This document shows positions 7,321 through 14,721 of a stretch of DNA of 18,719 bases, piece by piece. Position numbers and translations under genes: made by a program. The notes under the pieces are model-generated. The model saw only the letters and a list, made by a program, of their open reading frames with translations, searched no databases and was not told the origin of the DNA. How positions within the stretch are numbered: position 1 is the first letter of the stretch; each line of letters begins with the position of its first letter. Origin of the DNA: Bog-756 sp038210245 (lineage in GTDB: Bacteria; Actinomycetota; Acidimicrobiia; Acidimicrobiales; RAAP-2); contig JBBQWW010000068.1 in NCBI GenBank assembly GCA_038210245.1, forward strand, positions 1 to 18,719, read 5' to 3'.

Positions 7321-7386
7321 ATGAAACGGGGAGAACCCCCCAGTAAGACGAGAGATCAGCCGCATGCTCCCGCCTACGCCCGCTGA
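7321..7386 (+). CDS. Candidate 21-residue leader peptide (uORF) of the Mg2+-transport operon
   Basis: AAGGAGGTG (7306-7314) is the strongest Shine-Dalgarno sequence noticed in the window and ends with optimal spacing before ATG 7321. The frame encodes 21 residues, beginning MKRGEPPSK and ending HAPAYAR, then TGA. It is charged and has four prolines, two of them adjacent after a glutamate (EPP). It uses codons rare for this genome (AAA, GGA, GAA, AGT, AGA), unlike normal genes here. A GGGG-AGAA-CCCC hairpin (7328-7339) covers codons 3-7. Enterobacterial mgtA and mgtC leaders use short proline-containing ORFs to sense low Mg2+ or proline. The location before an MgtE/NRAMP operon makes a similar role plausible, but this is inference. 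The peptide itself is not one I recognise. Confidence 0.55.
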   Translation: MKRGEPPSKTRDQPHAPAYAR

Positions 7387-7577
7387 CCGCTCCGAGCGCA
7401 CCGCCGTGGTGCCCGCCGAGCCATGCCTGGCGCCTGACGTCGAGGATGCGGACCGTCCGTCCGTACCTTTCGTCTGCTCCATCACCGACCGACCGGACCC
7501 CGATCCATCCCCCGGGACAGGACCGGGTCACCGAGCGCCGAGGTGGGGCCGGACCGCACCACCAGTGAGGTGAATCC
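7387..7577 (+). promoter_or_regulatory. Structured leader between uORF and MgtE_N/CBS gene, with possible SD sequestration
   Basis: This untranslated-looking stretch has several pairings: CCCGG/CCGGG around 7511-7526, and GGTGG (7542-7546) with CCACC (7559-7563). CACC (7557-7560) can instead pair with GGTG (7569-7572), which is part of the Shine-Dalgarno (GAGGTG, 7567-7572) of the gene at 7578. The two pairings exclude each other, so a weak ribosome-site switch is possible. The stems are short (4-5 pairs). A second reading frame, out of phase (7364-7573), ends inside this Shine-Dalgarno. No known riboswitch core was recognised by eye. Confidence 0.3.
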
Positions 7578-9020
7578 ATGGCCCGTCTGTTCCAACGGTG
7601 GCCCTCGCCGCCCACCCGAAGCCCCAGTGAGCTGCCCGACGAGGGTGCCGGCCCCGCGCCATCGACCGTCTCGGGCCACCGCCATCTCCCGCACACCCAG
7701 GCGGGGCGGGCCCGCATCCGCCAGCGCAGTCAGCGGGTGCTGGCCAACCGGGCCGTCCGTGACGCCATTGTCTCCCTGGCCGGCGTGGTCGGGCGTCCTG
7801 TCCACAACCAGGGCGGGGCCGAGATCGGCCGCCTGGTGGACGTGGTCTGCCGCTGGTCCGGCGAGGAGACGTATCCACCAGTGACCGGGCTGGTGGTCCG
7901 AGTGGGCCACCGCCTGGCCTTCGTCGGTGCCGCCGCCATCGAGACCATCGAGCACACCCAGGTGTTGCTGAAGAGCGCGCGGCTCGACCTGGTCGACTTC
8001 GCCCCCCGCCCGGGCGAGGTCACGCTGGCCGAGCAGGTGCTCGACCACCAGCTGGTCGATGTGGACGGTGTGCAGGTCATCCGGGCCGCCGACCTCTACC
8101 TGGCCCCGGTGCTGGGATCCTTCCGCCTGGTGGGCGTGGACATCTCGGCCCAGAGCCTGCTCCGGCGCCTGGGCCCCGCCCGCTGGCGGCCCACGCCCAC
8201 GCCCGACCGGGTCATCGACTGGGGGGCCATCCAGCCCTTCGGCGAGACCGAACAGGGAGCCGCCCCCCAGGTGCGCCTGCGGACGACCAACCAGGGGCTG
8301 GAGCGGCTCCGGCCCGGCGAGTTGGCCGACCTGCTGGAGGACCTGATGCGCCCCGAGCGCCAGATCCTGCTCGACTCGCTGACCCCCGAGGAGGCCGCCG
8401 ATGCCCTGGAGGAGATGGACCCCGAGGAGCTGGCCTCGCTCCTGCGGGAGGCCGAGCCGGCCCGGGCCGCCGAGCTGCTCGACGCCATGGAGCCGGACGA
8501 GGCCGTCGACGCCCTGCGCGACCTGAACAGTGACGAGCGGGCCGAGGTCCTGGCGGCCATGCCGGCGGGCAAGGTCATCGACCTGGTCCGGCTCCTCGGC
8601 TATCCCGAGAACGAAGCCGGCGGCTTCATGACCACCGCCTTCCTCATGGCCTCCACCACCGAGACGGTGGCGACGCTGGCCGCCCGGCTGGCCGGCCATG
8701 AGGACTGTCCCGAGGAGCTCGACGCCGTGGCCCTGGTCGACGGGACCGGCGCGATGGTCTGGGACCTCCCCCTACTGCAGCTACTGATCAATCCGGGCGA
8801 CACCGTCCTCGCCGATCTGGTTGGGGATGCCGACCCGGTGACCGTGGACATCCACGCCCACGTGGCCGAGGTGGCCGAGCGCCTGATCGACGCCCGGCGC
8901 ATGTCGGTGGTGGTGGTGGACAACGACGGTCGGCCGGTGGGGCGGATCCTGGCCGACGATGTGATCGACGCCCTGCTACCCGAGCGCGGTCGCATCCACT
9001 TCCCGAGGCTGCTGCAGTAG
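7578..9020 (+). CDS. PRC-barrel / MgtE N-domain / CBS-pair protein without channel domain
   Basis: A 480-residue soluble protein. Residues 65-190 look like PRC-barrel elements (VGRPVHNQGGAEIGRLVDVV and a second block around VDVDGVQVIRAADLYL). Residues 240-335 are the helical MgtE N-domain, with repeats rich in LTPEEAADALEEMDPEE and MEPDEAVDALRDL. Residues 345-468 form two CBS domains starting AGGFMTTAFLMAS. In MgtE channels the N and CBS domains bind Mg2+ and close the pore; here the five-helix pore domain is absent and the protein ends after CBS. It is followed 59 bases later by an NRAMP-family transporter, so it probably gates or senses for that partner. The ATG start is supported by GAGGTG five bases upstream. 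Confidence 0.88.
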   Translation: MARLFQRWPSPPTRSPSELPDEGAGPAPSTVSGHRHLPHTQAGRARIRQRSQRVLANRAVRDAIVSLAGVVGRPVHNQGGAEIGRLVDVVCRWSGEETYPPVTGLVVRVGHRLAFVGAAAIETIEHTQVLLKSARLDLVDFAPRPGEVTLAEQVLDHQLVDVDGVQVIRAADLYLAPVLGSFRLVGVDISAQSLLRRLGPARWRPTPTPDRVIDWGAIQPFGETEQGAAPQVRLRTTNQGLERLRPGELADLLEDLMRPERQILLDSLTPEEAADALEEMDPEELASLLREAEPARAAELLDAMEPDEAVDALRDLNSDERAEVLAAMPAGKVIDLVRLLGYPENEAGGFMTTAFLMASTTETVATLAARLAGHEDCPEELDAVALVDGTGAMVWDLPLLQLLINPGDTVLADLVGDADPVTVDIHAHVAEVAERLIDARRMSVVVVDNDGRPVGRILADDVIDALLPERGRIHFPRLLQ

Positions 9021-9079
9021 GCCCGGTCCTCGGGAGTCAGCGGTGAACCCATGAGCAGCACGACGGATCGGAGGGCCCG

Positions 9080-10333
9080 GTGAAGCTGCTGGCCCGGCTG
9101 CGCTACCGCAGCTTCTTCATCTACCTAGCCGCGGCCGGGCCCGGCCTCATCGCCGCCAACGCCGGCAACGACGCCGGCGGGGTGGCCACCTACGCCTCGG
9201 CCGGGGCCCAGTTCGGGTACAAGCCCCTCTTCTTCATGGTGCTGGTCACCGTGGGCTACGTCTGCATCCAGGAGATGGTGGCCCGTCTGGCCGCCCACAC
9301 CGGCAAGGGTCTGGCCGCCCTCATCCGTGAGCAGTTCTCGCTCCGTCTGTCGGCCTTCGCCGTGCTGGCCTTCGCCGTGGCCAACGTGGGCCTTGTCGTC
9401 ACCGAGTTCGCCGGCATCGGCACCGCCTTCGAGCTGTTCGGGGTGTCTCGGTACCTGTCGGTGCCCATCGCCGCCATCGCCATCTGGATGTTGGTCATCG
9501 TGGGCTCGTACCGCTACGCCGAGCGGGTGTTCCTCCTGTTGACCCTGGCCTTCATCACCTATCCGCTGGCCATGTTCCTCGGCCACCCCAACTGGAGGGA
9601 GGTCGCCGCCAACACCTTCATCCCCCACATCATCGGCACCAAGGCCTTCCTGCTGGTGGCGGTGGCCCTCATCGGCACCACCATCACCCCCTACATCCAG
9701 CTGTACACGGCCGGCGCCGTCGTCGACCGTGGCATCGGTCCCGAGGAGTACAAGTACGAGCGGGTCGACGCCGTTAGCGGGGCCATCGTGTCGGACCTGG
9801 TCTCCATGTGCATCATCATCGCCACCGCCGCCGTGATCGGCGGCACCGGGGCCCTCAGCTCGGCGGCCGAGGCGGCCAAGGCCCTCGAGCCCCTGGCCGG
9901 GCACTGGGCCGAGACGTTGTTCGGCATCGGGCTCCTCGGGGCGTCGGCCCTGGCCGCGGCGGTGGTCCCCCTGTCCACCTCCTACGCCGTGGCCGAGGCC
10001 GTAGGGGTGGAGCGCTCGGTGTCGAAGAGCTTCCGCCAGGCCCCCCTGTTCCTCGGGCTGTTCACCGCCCAGATCATCGTGGGGGCCGGGGTGGTCCTGA
10101 TCCCGGGCAACCTCTTCCTCCTGATCATCAACACCCAGGTGCTGGAAGGGGTGGTGACTCCGATCACGCTGGTGTTCGTGCTGATCCTGGCCAACCGGCG
10201 CTCGCTGCTCGGGGCGGCGGCCAACGGCAGGCTGGCCCGCACGGTGGGGCTGATCACGGTGCTAACGGTGGGTGCATTCGCCTCCTTCCTGGTGGCCGTG
10301 ACCGTCCTGGGCTGGGCCGGGGTCTCCCTGTGA
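9080..10333 (+). CDS. NRAMP-family divalent cation transporter, NRMT-like (predicted Mg2+)
   Basis: A 417-residue protein with about eleven membrane helices. GPGLIAANAGNDAGGVATYA (20-39) aligns with NRAMP helix 1, but the metal-binding DPGN is DAGG (Asp31 kept, Asn replaced by Gly). In helix 6 the usual MPH is TPY (Thr203-Pro204-Tyr205), so both the soft-metal Met and the His are missing. In known NRAMPs the Met selects Mn2+/Fe2+ over Mg2+/Ca2+; its loss together with altered DPGN is a mark of the Mg2+-transporting NRMT branch described from bacteria such as Eggerthella lenta. The GTG start has GGAGGG four bases upstream. It sits in one operon with the MgtE_N/CBS protein, which supports Mg2+ as substrate. 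The exact ion remains inferred. Confidence 0.85.
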   Translation: MKLLARLRYRSFFIYLAAAGPGLIAANAGNDAGGVATYASAGAQFGYKPLFFMVLVTVGYVCIQEMVARLAAHTGKGLAALIREQFSLRLSAFAVLAFAVANVGLVVTEFAGIGTAFELFGVSRYLSVPIAAIAIWMLVIVGSYRYAERVFLLLTLAFITYPLAMFLGHPNWREVAANTFIPHIIGTKAFLLVAVALIGTTITPYIQLYTAGAVVDRGIGPEEYKYERVDAVSGAIVSDLVSMCIIIATAAVIGGTGALSSAAEAAKALEPLAGHWAETLFGIGLLGASALAAAVVPLSTSYAVAEAVGVERSVSKSFRQAPLFLGLFTAQIIVGAGVVLIPGNLFLLIINTQVLEGVVTPITLVFVLILANRRSLLGAAANGRLARTVGLITVLTVGAFASFLVAVTVLGWAGVSL

Positions 10334-10355
10334 CGGCCGGGCCCCCGGGGAGACC
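10321..10355 (+). terminator. Hairpin at the end of the NRAMP-like gene
   Basis: GGTCTCCC (10321-10328, last codons) and GGGAGACC (10348-10355) form a perfect 8-base-pair stem with a 19-base G/C-rich loop around the stop codon. No U-tract follows, so it is a weak intrinsic terminator or mRNA 3' stabiliser. Confidence 0.35.
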
Positions 10356-10477
10356 GGGCACGCACGGTCGGCTGAGGGCGCTGGTCGTCGACCGCCTTTG
10401 CCCTTACCGAGCGGTCAGTTTGCGCAGAAGTACCTGGTTGGGAGAGTATTTGCCTTCTATGTGCCTGCCCGCTCCGG

Positions 10478-11932
10478 ATGTCCATGCCTAGCTTCGGGCT
10501 CAAACGACACAAGATCAAGGGTCCCAAGTATCCACCGCCAACCCCCGAGCGCATCGCTCCCCGCCCCCCGGGCCCGGGGGGCCTGCGCATCGCCTTTCTG
10601 GTCTACCGGGGCAATCCCCGCTGTGGTGGTCAGGGTGTCTACACCCGCCATCTGACCCGCGAGCTCATGGAGCTGGGCCACTCGGTCGAGGTGTTCGCCG
10701 GCCAGCCCTGGCCCGAGGTCGACGAAGGGGTGGGCTTCACCCCGGTGCCCAGCCTCGACCTCTACCGCGATCCCGACCCCTTCCGGGTCCCGCGCCCGCG
10801 CGAGTTCCGTGACTCCTACCCGTCCTCGGTGGCCGCCCTCGAATTCGGGGTGATGTGCACGGCCGGATTCCCGGAGCCGTGGACCTTCAGCATCCGGGCT
10901 CGGCGGATGCTCGCCGCCCGCCGGGACGAGTTCGACCTCATCCACGACAACCAGTGCCTGGGCAACGGGATCCTGGGGATGATCGACGACGGCTGGCCGC
11001 TGCTCACCACCCTGCACCATCCCATCACCGTCGACCGCCAACTGGCCCTCAGCCATGCCACCAACCCCTGGCAGCAGTTCACCCAGCGCCGGTGGTTTGG
11101 CTTCCTGCGGATGCAGGTCAAGGTGGCCCGGGCCCTGCCGCGGGTGGTCACCGTGTCCGAGTCGTCGAAGACGGACATCGCCGCCCAGATGGGCGTGGAC
11201 ATCGACCGCATGACCGTGGTGCCGGTGGGAGTGGACACCACCGTGTTCCGCCCCCAGGCCGACGTGGAGCCCGTCCCGGGGCGGATCATGGTCACCTCCT
11301 CGTCGGACGTCCCCATGAAGGGCCTGGTCCCGTTGTTGGAGGCGGCGGCCAAGCTGCGCACCGAGCGGGACATCGAACTGGTGGTCATCGGCAATCCACG
11401 TCCCGACGGCCGGGTGGCCAAGGCCATCGAGCGACTGGATCTGGCTCCCATCGTGCACTGCGTCTCGGGGATCACCGATGCCGAGCTGGCCCGCAACTAC
11501 GCCCAGGCCGAGGTGGCGGTGGTGCCGTCCCTCTACGAAGGGTTCTCCCTGCCGGCCATCGAAGCCATGGCGTGCGGAGTCCCACTGGTGGCCACTACCG
11601 GTGGCGCCCTGCCCGAGGTGGTGGGCACCGACGGGGTCACCGGTCTCCTGGTCCCTCCGGACGACCCGGGGGCCCTGGCCGCGGCCATCGGCCGTCTGCT
11701 CGACGACGCCGAGCTCCGCCAACGGCTGGGGGCGGCCGGGCGCCAGCGGGTGCTCGGGCGGTTCACCTGGCAGGTGACGGCAGCCGGCACTGCCGCCCAG
11801 TACCGGGCCCTGCTGGCCGATGCCGGCGGGAGCGACGATCCGGTTGACGGCTCGGACGGCTCGGACGGTTCGTACGAGCCCAACAACACCGAAGACACCA
11901 GCACCGACCTCACGGAGACCGCACCATGTTGA
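10478..11932 (+). CDS. GT4 glycosyltransferase (GT-B fold)
   Basis: A 484-residue cytosolic glycosyltransferase. The N-terminal Rossmann half starts at LRIAFLVYRG (36-45) with the acceptor-side loop GGQGVYTRHL. The C-terminal half has the nucleotide-sugar site, with SLYEGFSLPAIEAMACGVPL (351-370) containing the EX7E pair Glu354/Glu362. It would transfer a sugar from an NDP- or GDP-sugar with retention of configuration; donor and acceptor are unknown. A low-complexity acidic tail (452-484) contains three 9-base GACGGCTCG-type repeats (DGSDGSDGS). Two ATGs (10478 and 10484) are possible and neither has a clear Shine-Dalgarno. Its stop overlaps the next gene by 7 bases, so it heads a three-gene operon with the methyltransferase and the toroid protein. 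Confidence 0.9.
   Translation: MSMPSFGLKRHKIKGPKYPPPTPERIAPRPPGPGGLRIAFLVYRGNPRCGGQGVYTRHLTRELMELGHSVEVFAGQPWPEVDEGVGFTPVPSLDLYRDPDPFRVPRPREFRDSYPSSVAALEFGVMCTAGFPEPWTFSIRARRMLAARRDEFDLIHDNQCLGNGILGMIDDGWPLLTTLHHPITVDRQLALSHATNPWQQFTQRRWFGFLRMQVKVARALPRVVTVSESSKTDIAAQMGVDIDRMTVVPVGVDTTVFRPQADVEPVPGRIMVTSSSDVPMKGLVPLLEAAAKLRTERDIELVVIGNPRPDGRVAKAIERLDLAPIVHCVSGITDAELARNYAQAEVAVVPSLYEGFSLPAIEAMACGVPLVATTGGALPEVVGTDGVTGLLVPPDDPGALAAAIGRLLDDAELRQRLGAAGRQRVLGRFTWQVTAAGTAAQYRALLADAGGSDDPVDGSDGSDGSYEPNNTEDTSTDLTETAPC
11846..11872 (+). repeat. Three 9-base tandem repeats in the glycosyltransferase tail
   Basis: GACGGCTCG occurs at 11846-11854 and 11855-11863 and as GACGGTTCG at 11864-11872, in frame, encoding DGS three times at the poorly conserved end of the GT4 protein. 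Confidence 0.8.
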
Positions 11933-12780
11933 CCGTCGACTACACCCGACTCGGCGTGCGCCCTGGCGACCGCCTGCTCGACCTGGGGTGCGGCTTCGGT
12001 CGCCACGCCTACCAGGCCGCCCGGCTGGGAGCCCAGGTGGTGGCCTTCGACGCCGGCGCCGATGAGGTCCGCAAGGTCCTCGACACCTTCGGGGCCATGG
12101 CCGTGGACGGTGAGCTGGATTTCGAGGAGTCACGGGTGGGGTCGGTCCAGGGCAATGCCCTGGCCCTGCCCTTCGAGGACGGCTCGTTCGACCGGGTCAT
12201 CGCTTCGGAGGTACTCGAGCACATCCCCGACGACGAGATGGCCATGGCCGAACTGGCCCGGGTGCTGCGTCCGGGCGGGACCATGGCGGTGACCGTGCCC
12301 CGTTGCGGTCCGGAGTTCGTCAACTGGGCCCTGTCCGACGAGTACCACAACGTGCCCGGTGGGCACGTACGGATCTACCGGCAGAGTCAGCTCCGGGGCC
12401 GACTGGAGTCGACGGGGCTGCGGGCCACCGGCAGCCACCACGCCCACGGGCTGCACGCCCCCTACTGGTGGCTGCGCTGCCTGGTCGGGCCGAGCAACGA
12501 CGACCACCCGGCCGTGTCCACCTACCACCGGCTGCTGGTGTGGGACATCGAGAAGGCGCCGAAGGTCACGCGGTACGCCGACCGGGTCCTCAACCCCCTG
12601 GTGGGGAAGAGCCTGGTGGTGTACCTCGAGAAGCCGTCCGAGCACGAGACCGCCGAGGCCTCCCGTGACGAGGCCGGGTCCGTATCTGTTGAGCGGGCCG
12701 TATCCGTTGGGGAGACCGTATCCGTTCAGGGGGCAGTATCCGATGGTGAGTCTGCACCCGATCGAGAGGCAGTGGCATGA
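11926..12780 (+). CDS. Class I SAM-dependent methyltransferase
   Basis: A 284-residue protein. Motif I is LLDLGCGFGRHA (17-28), the acidic residue after strand 2 is in VVAFDAG, and SFDRVIASEVLEHIPDDE (87-104) and VLRPGGTMAVTVPR are the following Methyltransf_11 blocks. The C-terminal half has an unusual HHAHGLHAPYWWLRCLVG segment that may form the acceptor site. It probably methylates a glycan or lipid made by its operon partners. GGAGA lies 8 bases upstream of ATG. It overlaps the GT4 gene by 7 bases and the next gene by 4 (ATGA). The final 45 residues are low-complexity and include a six-residue repeat encoded by an 18-base tandem repeat. Confidence 0.9.
   Translation: MLTVDYTRLGVRPGDRLLDLGCGFGRHAYQAARLGAQVVAFDAGADEVRKVLDTFGAMAVDGELDFEESRVGSVQGNALALPFEDGSFDRVIASEVLEHIPDDEMAMAELARVLRPGGTMAVTVPRCGPEFVNWALSDEYHNVPGGHVRIYRQSQLRGRLESTGLRATGSHHAHGLHAPYWWLRCLVGPSNDDHPAVSTYHRLLVWDIEKAPKVTRYADRVLNPLVGKSLVVYLEKPSEHETAEASRDEAGSVSVERAVSVGETVSVQGAVSDGESAPDREAVA
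12682..12753 (+). repeat. Four 18-base tandem repeats in the methyltransferase C-terminus
   Basis: Units begin GTATCTGTT or GTATCCG(T/A)T at 12682, 12700, 12718 and 12736, an exact 18-base period, encoding VSVERA, VSVGET, VSVQGA and VSDGES. Because the unit is a multiple of three, copy-number change would keep the frame and the downstream ATGA coupling. Confidence 0.9.
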
Positions 12781-13880
12781 GGTTGATTCCCGAGGTCCCG
12801 GGCGTGATGACGGCTACCCAGGTGGTGGAGACAGCGCGCTACATCGCCTCCCTGCAACTCCGTGACGGCATGATCGAGTGGTTCCCTGGTGGGCACTGCG
12901 ACCCCTGGAACCATGTGGAGGCGGCCATGGCCCTCACCGTGGCCGGACTCGACGACGAAGCGGACCACGCCTACCAGTGGCTAGTCGACACCCAACTCCC
13001 CGACGGCAGCTGGTTCAACTACTACCTGGCCACCGGCATCGAGGACTCCCGCCTCGACACCAACGTCTGTGCCTACCTGGCCACCGGGGCGTGGCACCGC
13101 TACGTCTCCACCGGCGACCTCGACGGACTCGAGCACCTGTGGCCGGCCGTGGAGGCCGGCGTGGACTTCGTGCTCCGCTGGCAGCGACCGGACGGCTCGA
13201 TCGCCTGGTCACTCGACGCCTCGGGGTTCTTGGAGGAGTACGCCCTCCTCACCGGATCGTCCTCGATGTACCACAGCCTTCGGTGTGCCATCGCCTGCGC
13301 CGAGCGGCTGGGACACGAACGGCCCGACTGGGAGCTGGCCGCCGGCCGGCTGGCTCACGCCGTGGCCCATCAGCCCGAGGCCTTCGCTCCCAAAGAGGAG
13401 TTCGCCATGGACTGGTACTACCCGGTCCTGGCCGGTGCCCTGAGCGGCGAGGCCGCCCATCGACGCATGGACCAGCACTGGTCGCAGTTCGTGCTGGACG
13501 GCCGCGGGGTGCGCTGCGTGTCCACCGGAGAGTGGGTCACCGCCGCCGAGACCGCCGAGTGCGTACTGGCTCTGGACGCGGTGGGACGGGACGACACCGC
13601 CCTCGAGCTCATGGGCTGGGTGCAGGCCCTGCGCAACGAGGACGGCTCCTACTGGACCGGCATGGTCTATCCCGAGGAGGCCACCTACCCGCCCCTCGAG
13701 CGGTCGTCCTACACGGCCGGTGCCATGATCCTGGCCGCTGACGCCCTGAGCCGGACCACGCCCGCCTCGGGGATCTTCCGGGGCGAGGGGCTGCCCAGCC
13801 ACCTGGACCTCACCGAGCCGGCGCCGGACTCGCTCGTCGAGCCGGCCGTCCGGGCCCCGGGTTCACCCGGAGGGCTCTGA
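12777..13880 (+). CDS. Alpha/alpha-toroid (six-hairpin/prenyltransferase-like) protein of unknown function
   Basis: A 367-residue soluble protein with repeated helix-hairpin motifs marked by PDGSWFNYY (75-83), RPDGSIAWS (137-145) and NEDGSYWTG (287-295), and a conserved-looking block WFPGGHCDPWNHVEAAMAL (35-53). Such alpha/alpha-barrels occur in terpene cyclases, protein prenyltransferases and glucoamylase-type glycosidases. Automated annotation often says 'prenyltransferase', but I see neither the DxDD cyclase nor the prenyltransferase zinc motif, and the context favours a glycan-acting enzyme. Candidate catalytic acids are Asp42, Glu48 and Asp95. GAGAGG lies 8 bases before the ATG, which overlaps the methyltransferase stop. 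The C-terminal 30 residues are Pro-rich and disordered. Confidence 0.75.
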   Translation: MRLIPEVPGVMTATQVVETARYIASLQLRDGMIEWFPGGHCDPWNHVEAAMALTVAGLDDEADHAYQWLVDTQLPDGSWFNYYLATGIEDSRLDTNVCAYLATGAWHRYVSTGDLDGLEHLWPAVEAGVDFVLRWQRPDGSIAWSLDASGFLEEYALLTGSSSMYHSLRCAIACAERLGHERPDWELAAGRLAHAVAHQPEAFAPKEEFAMDWYYPVLAGALSGEAAHRRMDQHWSQFVLDGRGVRCVSTGEWVTAAETAECVLALDAVGRDDTALELMGWVQALRNEDGSYWTGMVYPEEATYPPLERSSYTAGAMILAADALSRTTPASGIFRGEGLPSHLDLTEPAPDSLVEPAVRAPGSPGGL

Positions 13881-13887
13881 CCCGAAG

Positions 13888-13926
13888 CCGCCGACTCCGC
13901 CGCTGTCGGCCGGTCAGAGTCGGCGG
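13888..13926. terminator. Convergent-gene hairpin, possible bidirectional terminator
   Basis: CCGCCGACT (13888-13896) and AGTCGGCGG (13918-13926) form a perfect 9-base-pair stem between the stop of the toroid gene and the end of the minus-strand methyltransferase. A competing 8-pair register (13895-13902 with 13921-13928) is also possible. The right arm lies inside the last codons of the minus-strand gene. No U-tract is present on either side. Confidence 0.4.
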
Positions 13927-14594
13927 AGCACCCGCAGCGAACCGCACTCCCCGTCCTCCACGAACTCCCCGGAGTCGAGGGCGGCCCGCCAGATGTCGAA
14001 GGGGGGACGCCCACCGTCGGCCGGGTTGGGGAAAACGTCGTGGATGGCCAGCCATCCGTCCTTGACTACCAGCGGGGACCAGCCCCGGAAGTCGGCCCAC
14101 GCCGGCTCGACCCCGTGGCCTCCGTCGATGAAGCAGAAGGCCAGCGGCGTCGACCAGTGGGAGGAGACAGTGGGGGAGTCGCCCACCAGGCCCATCACCG
14201 AGGCCTCGAGGGTGGCGTCCACCACGGTCCGACGCCAGTGGGGGAGGGTGTCGATCCGCCCGGTGACCGCGTCCACCAGGGAGTGGTCGTGGTGCTCCCA
14301 GCCGGCCTGGTTCTCCTCCGACCCGTGGTGATGGTCGAGACTGAACAGCACCGCCTCGGTCTCCTCGGCCGCCGCCCCCAGGTAGACGGTGGATTTCCCG
14401 CACCACGCACCGATCTCCATGAAGGTGGCCCGCTCGAAGGAGGCCCCGGCCCGCAGGGCGGCCAGGTAGAGGGCCTCGCCCTCGTCGTCCGGCATGAATC
14501 CCGTGGCCAGCCGGGCCTTGGCGAAGAGCTGCTGGCGGCGGAGCGTGCGCTCCGGATGGTCGGCAGCCGGGAGCGTCCGGGAAGAGGGATCCAT
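13914..14594 (-). CDS. Class I SAM-dependent methyltransferase (Methyltransf_24-like)
   Basis: A 226-residue protein with motif I FMEIGAWCGKSTVYLG (58-72), a strand-2 acidic end at SLDHHHGSEENQ (85-96), and FIDGGH (155-160) followed by VVKDGWLAIHD (176-186), the layout of the Methyltransf_24/CmcI-like group. These often O-methylate sugars or small molecules and may need a divalent metal; Asp87, Asp157, His160 and Asp186 are candidate ligands. It converges on the toroid gene with 33 bases between stops and is divergent from the GT2-methyltransferase gene. That makes it part of the same glycan locus by position but not the same transcript. The ATG start has GAGGG only one base upstream, so the start is moderately certain. 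Confidence 0.85.
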   Translation of the reverse strand: MDPSSRTLPAADHPERTLRRQQLFAKARLATGFMPDDEGEALYLAALRAGASFERATFMEIGAWCGKSTVYLGAAAEETEAVLFSLDHHHGSEENQAGWEHHDHSLVDAVTGRIDTLPHWRRTVVDATLEASVMGLVGDSPTVSSHWSTPLAFCFIDGGHGVEPAWADFRGWSPLVVKDGWLAIHDVFPNPADGGRPPFDIWRAALDSGEFVEDGECGSLRVLRRL

Positions 14595-14721
14595 CCCTCA
14601 AGCCTGACACGATGGTGCCCGATCCGACAGTTGAGGGCATCGGGTGTGGTTATCCGTGCAGGTGGGGGGCGTGGGCCATCCGGCCAGGGGACCTCCCGCT
14701 TTCCCTTTGGGTTGGGGCCAC

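Noticed and set aside
7260..7577. Known Mg2+ or Mn2+ riboswitch (M-box or yybP-ykoY) in the metal-operon leader
   Set aside because: I looked for the conserved M-box core (GGTGAGGCTCC and related segments) and the yybP-ykoY GGGGAGTA-type loop and found neither. A covariance-model search would settle it.
7482..8699. 405-codon minus-strand frame antisense to the MgtE_N/CBS gene
   Set aside because: High third-position G/C in the real gene removes stop codons from the opposite frame. The product is Gly/Gln/His-rich with no domain. The same applies to long antisense frames at 5842-7086, 10457-12133 and 14598-15977.
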